NCBI GenBank assembly: GCA_944363605.1
Contig: CALVUM010000013.1
Location: 1-44,226 of the forward strand
Reading direction: 5' to 3'
DNA: 44,226 nt
Source of the DNA: an uncultured Bacilli bacterium
Lineage (GTDB): Bacteria > Bacillota_I > Bacilli_A > RF39 > UBA660
Shown: positions 38,679 to 44,226 of the stretch, piece by piece
How positions within the stretch are numbered: the first letter of the stretch is position 1
Layout of the letters: each line of letters opens with the position of its first letter
The notes under the pieces: model-generated
The model's database searches: none
Seen by the model: the letters and a program-made list of their open reading frames with translations, nothing else
What the model was told of the DNA's origin: nothing
Program-made: the position numbers and the translations under genes

Positions 38679-40388
38679 ATGAAAAAAAGAATTAAAATAG
38701 GGATCGTGTTATTTTTAATTGTTTTAAATCTTTCTTTTTTTGGAATTGGTTATTATGTATATTTAAATCCTAAATTAGGAGATTTTTCAATTGAAACGGT
38801 TGTGGAAACAGAAAAATTTTTGGCTATTAATATTACGCCTTCTGTAAACGCGACGAAATATGAAGTTGAAGTCGTAAAAAATAATGAAATAATTTTTGAA
38901 AAAGTAGAAGAAAATACTCAAATTTCTTTAGAAGATTTTGAAGCAAATTATAATGATGAATTAGAAATAACTGTTAAAGCTTATAATAAAAAAAATGAAG
39001 AAAAGGAAAGTTTAAATACGTATAATTATGTATATAAAGATGCAAGTTTTAAAAAAGATCAAAATCATTTACTGGCAAAAAGTACGGATTTAGTATTAAA
39101 ACTAGATGGATATAATAATCAAGAGAAATACTATGTGCAAGTTTTTTATGGTAAAAAGTTTTTGTATGAGACTTCTCTTGTTCAAGAAGAAGTAATTATT
39201 CCATATGATGTTGTAAAAGATTATTCGGGACGTTTAACTGCTGTTTTATATAATGAAAGTAATCGAAAACTAAGTACCTTTACATTTTATTTAAATACTC
39301 CTGTAGTTGGAAAATTAACTCTTTTATCGCCAAAAGAAGAGTTTAATACGAGATGGAATGATATCATCGTAAAATACCTTGGTGGGGAAAATGCTAATCA
39401 TTTTTATATAAATTTATATTCGGATGGAAATTTGATATCCCAAACAGAAGTTTTTCCAGAGAAGAGTGAAATAACAATACCTGCTTCAATGCTTAGCGAA
39501 AATACAAATTATTTTGTAACTTTAGAAGCAGTTTATGAAGATTATTTTGAGATAGCGGAAACACTTAGTTTTAATTTGAATGTTAGTAAAAAAGAAACTA
39601 CAGAACCTGTATATGTAAGTCATAATCCTAGCTTTATTAAAAAAGGAACAACCGTTGATTTAAAAAGTCGCACAAGTGGCACGACTATATATTATACTTT
39701 AGATGGCAGTGACCCAAATACTTCAAGTCTTGTCTATGAAAAGCCCTTAGTTATTGACGATAATGTCACACTTAAAACGTATGCAGTAAGCCCAAATCGC
39801 TTTGATTCTCCGATAAACACCTATGATTTTCAAATAAAAGAAAAAACACCAGTTATTTATTTAAGCCCAAGTAATCAATACGATAATTATGGCGCCAAAG
39901 ATAGTAGCTTTACAACTGAAAAAGAAATGATGAATAAACTTGCTGATGTTATAGAAGTTCATTTAAAAAATGCTGGATTCGTTGTTTACCGAAATAATCC
40001 TTATGGCGACATTAACGCTTGGAATAGCTTTAGTAATGCAGTAGGCGCGGATCTTCATTTTGCTATTCATTCGAATGGTTCAGCGAGTCACACTGCACGG
40101 GGTGTAGAAATACATGTTGATGATGAAGTGTCTCCTTCTTTATCCATAGCTGCAAATATTTATGAAAATTTATTTGATATTTATCCAGCTAAAGAAACTC
40201 CTTTATATAATCGGGGAATAAAATATGCTAGAGGAAGTCTAGGTGAAGTGAATGATAACTATGTCAACAATGGAGCCTTAATTGAAGTAGCTTTTCATGA
40301 TAACTATGAAGATGCAACTTGGATTGTTCAAAATTTAGAGCAAATAGGACAAAATATTGCAAGTTCGATCATTTCCTATTATAATTAA
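38679..40388 (+). CDS. Membrane-anchored N-acetylmuramoyl-L-alanine amidase (Amidase_3), 569 aa
   Basis: An N-terminal anchor (about 7-28) is followed by three FN3/Ig-like modules (40-300), a chitobiase C-terminal-like module (about 313-385, TTIYYTLDGSDP) and an Amidase_3 catalytic domain (391-569). The domain keeps Glu (E414/E416 in TTEKEMMNK), H464 (HFAIHSNG), the GVEIHV strand and catalytic E536 (ALIEVAFHD). The first zinc ligand, usually His in DPGHGG, is replaced by SPSNQ400..N, a variant I associate with one Amidase_3 subgroup. It would cleave the MurNAc-L-Ala bond outside the cell. TATAAT at 38654-38659 probably starts transcription. The GT2 gene follows after 21 nt. Confidence 0.85.
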   Translation: MKKRIKIGIVLFLIVLNLSFFGIGYYVYLNPKLGDFSIETVVETEKFLAINITPSVNATKYEVEVVKNNEIIFEKVEENTQISLEDFEANYNDELEITVKAYNKKNEEKESLNTYNYVYKDASFKKDQNHLLAKSTDLVLKLDGYNNQEKYYVQVFYGKKFLYETSLVQEEVIIPYDVVKDYSGRLTAVLYNESNRKLSTFTFYLNTPVVGKLTLLSPKEEFNTRWNDIIVKYLGGENANHFYINLYSDGNLISQTEVFPEKSEITIPASMLSENTNYFVTLEAVYEDYFEIAETLSFNLNVSKKETTEPVYVSHNPSFIKKGTTVDLKSRTSGTTIYYTLDGSDPNTSSLVYEKPLVIDDNVTLKTYAVSPNRFDSPINTYDFQIKEKTPVIYLSPSNQYDNYGAKDSSFTTEKEMMNKLADVIEVHLKNAGFVVYRNNPYGDINAWNSFSNAVGADLHFAIHSNGSASHTARGVEIHVDDEVSPSLSIAANIYENLFDIYPAKETPLYNRGIKYARGSLGEVNDNYVNNGALIEVAFHDNYEDATWIVQNLEQIGQNIASSIISYYN

Positions 40389-40409
40389 GGTATAGAAAGT
40401 GAGAACTAT

Positions 40410-41411
40410 ATGAAATATATTACGTTTGCCGTTCCATGTTATAATTCAGAAAGTTATATGGAACATTGCATTGAAACTCTTTTAAAAGGAAAAGAAGATG
40501 TTGAGATAATCTTGGTGGATGATGGAAGTAAGGATAGAACAGGTGAAATAGCTGATCAATACCAAAAAAAGTATCCTTCCATAATTAAAGCCGTTCATAA
40601 AGAAAATGGTGGCCATGGATCAGGAGTTAATAAAGGATTAGAATTAGCCACTGGACTTTATTATAAAGTTGTGGATTCCGATGACTGGGTCGATGAAGAG
40701 GCTTTAGAAGAAGTTTTAAAGACCATAAAAAAATTTCATAAAGAGAAAACACTTGTTGATATGATGGTTGTAAATTATGTTTATGAAAAAGAAGGCGAGC
40801 AAAAAGCTATCAAATATACGAAAACTTTGCCCGAAAAGAAAATTTTTACTTGGGATGAAGTAGGCAAGTTTAAAAAAGATGCTTATTTACTTATGCACTC
40901 AGTAATTTATCGAACGGAATTTTTAAAAGAAATTAATTTGAAACTTCCAGAGAAAACTTTTTATGTTGATAATATTTTTGTTTATTATCCTTTACCATTT
41001 ATAAAAAACATGTATTATCTAAATGTGGATTTTTATCGTTACTTTATTGGAAGAAGCGACCAATCTGTAAATGAACAAGTGATGATTAAACGGATAGATC
41101 AACAAATATTTATAACGAAAACCATGATCGATTTCTTTAATCCTTATGATTATTGGGAGACGAATAAAAATTGTGCAAAATATTTAATTCACTACATAGA
41201 TATTATGATGAGTGTTTCTTCTATTCTTTTGCAAGTCTCTAATACAGACGAAAACCAACATAAAAGAAAAGAATTATGGAAATATTTAAAAGAGAAAAAT
41301 CGCAAACTTTATAAAACTTGTCGGCTATCTTTATCGGGCGCAACGTGTTTACCAAGAGATATTGCCGTTACAGGATATCGAATTGCTCGTAAGATTTATA
41401 AATTTAATTAA
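40410..41411 (+). CDS. Family 2 glycosyltransferase, 333 aa
   Basis: GT-A fold with FAVPCYNSESYMEHCIETLL at the start, ILVDDGSKDRTGEIA, ENGGHGSGVNKGLELATG and the metal-binding D89-S-D-D (VVDSDDW). The C-terminal 200 residues lack a membrane segment. It transfers a sugar from a nucleotide donor, probably to a cell-surface polymer or glycolipid; the acceptor is unknown. It follows the amidase by 21 nt and is likely cotranscribed, which suggests an envelope role. Confidence 0.9.
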   Translation: MKYITFAVPCYNSESYMEHCIETLLKGKEDVEIILVDDGSKDRTGEIADQYQKKYPSIIKAVHKENGGHGSGVNKGLELATGLYYKVVDSDDWVDEEALEEVLKTIKKFHKEKTLVDMMVVNYVYEKEGEQKAIKYTKTLPEKKIFTWDEVGKFKKDAYLLMHSVIYRTEFLKEINLKLPEKTFYVDNIFVYYPLPFIKNMYYLNVDFYRYFIGRSDQSVNEQVMIKRIDQQIFITKTMIDFFNPYDYWETNKNCAKYLIHYIDIMMSVSSILLQVSNTDENQHKRKELWKYLKEKNRKLYKTCRLSLSGATCLPRDIAVTGYRIARKIYKFN

Positions 41412-41436
41412 ACATCTTTTAATGGATGTTTTTTTC
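41410..41436 (+). terminator. Terminator of the amidase-GT2 operon
   Basis: AAACATC (41410-41416) pairs with GATGTTT (41425-41431), 8-nt loop, T run; overlaps the stop codon. Confidence 0.8.
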
Positions 41437-41484
41437 TTTAAAAAAATTTTAACTTTAAGGTCACTTTAAAAAATACATTTCTTG

Positions 41485-41493
41485 TGTTACAAT
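41485..41493 (+). promoter_or_regulatory. Extended -10 promoter of sufS-sufU
   Basis: TGT-TACAAT with TACAAT at 41488-41493, giving a leader of about 90 nt. Two ACTTTAA copies (near 41450 and 41463) flank the -35 position. Confidence 0.5.
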
Positions 41494-41588
41494 ACAAATG
41501 AAGTTTTGGGTTAATATTATATGCTAAAAGTAAAGAATTGAATACATTATAGTAAGCACAGGAAAATAAAAAAGAAAGGAGTGATAGA

Positions 41589-42785
41589 ATGAATATAGAA
41601 GACTTTCCTATGTTAAAAGAAGATTTAATCTATTTAGATAATGGAGCAACGACTTTGAAACCTCAATGTGTAATTGATAAGATTACCGAATATTATACGA
41701 AATATTCTGCTAATGCCCATCGTGGGGATTATGATATTTCTTTTAAGGTAGATCAAGAATACGAAAAAGCTCGTGAAATTGTCCGGAATTTTATTCATGC
41801 TAAATATAAAGAAGAAGTTGTTTTTACAAGTGGAACGACTGAATCTTTAAATATGGTTGCATTTGGCTTTTTTGGTAAATTTCTTGAGAAAAATGATGAG
41901 ATTCTAATTACCCAAAGTGAACATGCATCAAATGTTTTGCCATGGTTTCAACTTTCAAAAAAACTAGGAATTGTAATAAAATATATTCCTTTAGATGAAC
42001 ATCATTATGTAACTTTAGAAAATGTTAAAAAGTCAATTACACCAAATACAAAAGTTATTTCTCTAGCAAGCATTACTAATGTTATTGGGGATGAAAGACC
42101 GATTAAAGAAATATGTGAATTTGCCCATCAAAACAATATTTTCGTTGTTATGGATGGTGCACAATCTGTGCCTCATCGTAAAACCGACGTTCAAGATTTA
42201 GATGTGGATTTTCTTGCTTTTTCAGGTCATAAAATGTGTGGACCAACTGGAATAGGTATTCTTTATGGAAGAAAAGAACTTCTAGAAGAAATGGAGCCTC
42301 AAACTTATGGTGGCGGAATGAATGAGTCTTTTGATAGTCCAGATGAAGTCTATTTAAAAGATTTGCCTACAAGATTAGAAGCTGGTACTCCAAATATTGC
42401 AGGAGTAATTGGCCTTGGTGAAGCTATCAAATATTTAGAGAAGATAGGAATGGATAAAATAGAAGAATATGAAAAAAATTTACGAGCGTATGCTATAAAC
42501 AAACTTATTTGTATTCCTCATTTGGATATTTTAAACATAGAATCGGATAGTGGAATTATCTCATTTAATGTAAATGACATTTTTAGTCAAGATGTAGCTT
42601 ATCATTTAAATAAGTATAAAATATGTGTTCGGGCCGGAAATCATTGTGCCAAAATATTAAAAAAAGAAACGGGGGTACAAAATAGTTTGCGTGTTAGTTT
42701 ATATTTTTATAATACAGAAAGCGATATAGACAATTTAGTAGATTTATTAAGCAATAAAGAAAAGATTATAGAAGGGATGCTTTAA
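41589..42785 (+). CDS. sufS: Cysteine desulfurase SufS, 398 aa
   Basis: A PLP enzyme that removes sulfur from cysteine as a persulfide for Fe-S cluster assembly. The PLP lysine is in FSGHKMCGPTGIG, with FTSGTTESLN, EHASNVLPW and DGAQSVPH as other cofactor-binding parts. The persulfide Cys is in RAGNHCAK, the short-loop SufS type. The length is standard. AAAGGAG precedes the ATG. The stop overlaps the sufU start by one base. The scaffold genes sufB, sufC and sufD are not in this window. Confidence 0.95.
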   Translation: MNIEDFPMLKEDLIYLDNGATTLKPQCVIDKITEYYTKYSANAHRGDYDISFKVDQEYEKAREIVRNFIHAKYKEEVVFTSGTTESLNMVAFGFFGKFLEKNDEILITQSEHASNVLPWFQLSKKLGIVIKYIPLDEHHYVTLENVKKSITPNTKVISLASITNVIGDERPIKEICEFAHQNNIFVVMDGAQSVPHRKTDVQDLDVDFLAFSGHKMCGPTGIGILYGRKELLEEMEPQTYGGGMNESFDSPDEVYLKDLPTRLEAGTPNIAGVIGLGEAIKYLEKIGMDKIEEYEKNLRAYAINKLICIPHLDILNIESDSGIISFNVNDIFSQDVAYHLNKYKICVRAGNHCAKILKKETGVQNSLRVSLYFYNTESDIDNLVDLLSNKEKIIEGML

Positions 42786-43201
42786 TGGAAACTAGAGAAA
42801 TAATAATGAATCATTATACCTCTTCTCCCTATAAAATAAAGAAAGAAGATATTAAAGATTATCAAAAAATAAGTGTTCAAAGTGATAGTTGTATAGATCA
42901 TTTAGATATCTTTGTAAAAATTGAAGAAGATAAAATTGTCGATGCTTACTTTGAAGGAGAAGCTTGTGCAATTGCAACTTCTTCTTGTTCTATCCTCCTT
43001 AAAAATTGTATTAATAGAAATTTTACAGAAATACAAGAATTTATTACAAACTTTGAAAATATGATAAACGATTGTCCTTACAATGAAAAACAATTAGATG
43101 AAGCCATTGTATTTCGTGAAATCATTCGGCAGGGTAATCGTAAAGCCTGTGCTTATCTTCCTTATAAGGGTTTAAAACAAATTTTAGGCAAAGAACTATA
43201 A
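42785..43201 (+). CDS. sufU: SufU, zinc-dependent sulfurtransferase partner of SufS, 138 aa
   Basis: IscU-like fold. The conserved ligands are C36 and D38 (SCID), C61 (GEACAIATSS) and C122 (RKACAYLPY), matching the Cys-Asp-Cys-Cys set that binds zinc and accepts sulfur from SufS in Bacillus. The region between C61 and C122 has the SufU-type insertion. The ATG overlaps the sufS stop, so synthesis is coupled. Confidence 0.93.
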   Translation: METREIIMNHYTSSPYKIKKEDIKDYQKISVQSDSCIDHLDIFVKIEEDKIVDAYFEGEACAIATSSCSILLKNCINRNFTEIQEFITNFENMINDCPYNEKQLDEAIVFREIIRQGNRKACAYLPYKGLKQILGKEL

Positions 43202-43255
43202 GTTTTTTTTTGTCTTTTTTATTTTGCTAAAACATAAAATAAAATAGGTGGTAAA

Positions 43256-43483
43256 ATGAATTTATCTGATTTACAAAGAAAAGATGTTATTAATATTGAA
43301 TCGGGTAAAAGATTAGGAAGAATTATTGATGCGACAATTAATGAAAAAGGATTAATTGAACATTTTGTTGTAATGGATCATAAATTTTGGAAGTTTTGGA
43401 AGTCAGCTGGTGAATTTAATATTACAATTGAACAGATCAAAAAAATTGGTACGGATGTCATATTAGTTGATCAAGTATTTTAA
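43256..43483 (+). CDS. YlmC/YmxH family PRC-barrel protein, 75 aa
   Basis: A small PRC-barrel: MNLSDLQRKDVINIESGKRLGRIIDATINEKGLIEHFVV and, at the end, ITIEQIKKIGTDVILVD. This matches the YlmC/YmxH family, annotated as sporulation-associated in Firmicutes but also found in non-sporulating bacteria. AATAGGTGG precedes the ATG. A single gene before a bidirectional terminator. Function unknown. Confidence 0.88.
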   Translation: MNLSDLQRKDVINIESGKRLGRIIDATINEKGLIEHFVVMDHKFWKFWKSAGEFNITIEQIKKIGTDVILVDQVF

Positions 43484-43486
43484 AAA

Positions 43487-43522
43487 AGTTATCCTAGGTA
43501 ATTATTTAGGATAACTCTTTTT
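43487..43522. terminator. Bidirectional terminator between ylmC-like gene and Rpn-type gene
   Basis: AGTTATCCTA (43487-43496) pairs perfectly with TAGGATAACT (43507-43516), 10-nt loop, T-rich on both strands. Confidence 0.85.
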
Positions 43523-44225
43523 GAATTTGTTGTATTTGCTGGATTGAATAACCAGTAAATTTTGCAATTTGTTTAAGTTCGACATGTTCTTTTAACATAT
43601 TGCAAATGATTTTCCGTTGACTTAGCTCAATACCTTGTTCAATGCCTTGTTCAATGCCTTGCTCAACACCTTGTTTAATGCCTTTTTCGATGCCTTGCTT
43701 AAATCCTTTTTCATGACCTTCGGCAAAGCCTTCTCTTTCTGCTTCTCGTTTCCATTTGTCTTGTAAGTTTTTCATTTCTCTCGTTTCTTCGTCATAAAGA
43801 AATTTTCGTATTTGGGTTACTACATCCATTAAAAATTCACTCCCTTCCGCAATGTCCTTTCTTTCTTCATCTGTTTCTGCTTTGATTAATCTAAGCATTC
43901 CTTCTAACAAATTATTTTCACCCACATTATAATTTTGTTCTTCTAATTTGTCAAGATTATATATAGTTCCTTTTAAATCATTAGCAACAACAATATTCTT
44001 TTCATTTTCTTTTAATAAATACTCAGTTTTTAGCACTTTTGTAAAAGATAAAGAACTTTTTAAACAAATGTTATATTGAGATACTTTGTGTTGTCGAGTA
44101 TATTTTTCCCCTACAGGTAAATCCGTTGAATAGATACGGAAGAAATAAACTTTACTTTTTGTAAAATCTTCTTCATCAAAATTTGTATACATTTCTAAGT
44201 TAATGATTTCACCTGGAATCTTTAC
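43506..44225 (-). CDS. Rpn/PD-(D/E)XK nuclease-family protein, C-terminal part (5' end outside window)
   Basis: The frame remains open to the window edge (reading VKIPGEIINLEMYTNF...), so the N-terminal part with the nuclease core lies beyond base 44226. The visible segment has the 'YFFRIYSTDLPVGEKY' and 'CLKSSLSF' strands and the helical tail of the PDDEXK_2/Rpn family, which is often annotated as transposase or recombination-promoting nuclease. Residues near the end form a G-[IVF]-x-x-G tetrapeptide repeat (EKGIKQGVEQGIEQGIEQGI), written in DNA as 12-nt repeats at 43631-43700, then a helical C terminus like a small HTH. Copy number is typically high and variable in host genomes. Confidence 0.85.
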   Translation of the reverse strand, partial: VKIPGEIINLEMYTNFDEEDFTKSKVYFFRIYSTDLPVGEKYTRQHKVSQYNICLKSSLSFTKVLKTEYLLKENEKNIVVANDLKGTIYNLDKLEEQNYNVGENNLLEGMLRLIKAETDEERKDIAEGSEFLMDVVTQIRKFLYDEETREMKNLQDKWKREAEREGFAEGHEKGFKQGIEKGIKQGVEQGIEQGIEQGIELSQRKIICNMLKEHVELKQIAKFTGYSIQQIQQIQKELS

Positions 44226-44226
44226 T

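Noticed and set aside
43631-43700. Short tandem repeats resembling a CRISPR array
   Set aside because: The 12-nt units encode the G-x-x-x-G tetrapeptide repeat of the Rpn-type protein, have no spacers and stay in frame. No CRISPR array or cas gene was seen anywhere in the window.

Overview
The window is AT-rich DNA (visibly near 30% G+C), gene-dense, from a low-G+C Firmicutes/Bacilli-like bacterium, plausibly an uncultured gut lineage near Erysipelotrichia or RF39-type Bacilli (inference; no rRNA is present). Support comes from a T-box leader, RNase J, SpoVS, YlmC/YmxH, SufS-SufU and DUF2624 beside nfo. The code is standard: TGA ends several recognisable genes and Trp is TGG, so this is not a UGA-recoding mollicute, and cell-wall genes (class B PBP, MurF, amidase, DD/LD-carboxypeptidase) show a walled cell.

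Layout. 1-2.3 kb: end of a surface protein with a thrombospondin-1-like Cys motif, then a lone pseudopilin. 2.3-8.9 kb: nfo, DUF2624, PBP, an Asp-box (BNR) protein, a membrane protein, an RlmI-like methyltransferase and a DUF3419-like protein. 9.0-10.2 kb (minus): spoVS and two unknown genes. 10.4-16.6 kb: short ssb, an anchored protein, an RNase J paralogue with eroded catalytic motifs, a helical protein, a coiled-coil membrane protein and a lipoprotein cyclophilin. 16.7-22.5 kb: polA, a fused glutamine-amidotransferase/M15 carboxypeptidase, and gltX under a T-box leader. 22.5-25.6 kb: a small protein with a Cys-His-Asp pattern (minus), murF and a G5-domain protein. 25.7-29.5 kb: a fermentation-type operon fucO - FIST protein - aldehyde dehydrogenase. 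29.5-29.85 kb: a small locus with the architecture of a type I toxin-antitoxin system. 29.9-33.6 kb: signal peptidase I and a large secreted beta-helix protein broken by one in-frame TAA. 33.7-38.6 kb: PH-domain protein, membrane protein, HAD phosphatase, tRNA-Glu(CUC), an RpiB-like isomerase and an ABC-2 exporter pair. 38.7-44.2 kb: anchored amidase, GT2 glycosyltransferase, sufS-sufU, ylmC and the C-terminal part of a PD-(D/E)XK/Rpn-type nuclease (minus).

The strongest candidate for an undescribed system is at 29,539-29,843. A promoter drives a roughly 230-nt transcript whose only ORF is a 25-residue, almost purely hydrophobic peptide. Its Shine-Dalgarno is buried in a 9-bp stem, the transcript 5' end is perfectly complementary (12 nt) to its 3' end, and a consensus promoter on the other strand (TTGAAA-17-TATAAT) would make a roughly 120-nt antisense RNA over the 3' half. 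Other notable points are the C26-M15 fusion, the RNase J paralogue that has lost metal ligands, an aldehyde dehydrogenase lacking its general-base Glu beside a FIST sensor protein, and two genome-style habits: extended -10 (TGn-TATAAT) promoters without clear -35 boxes, and AGGTG(A) ribosome-binding sites.
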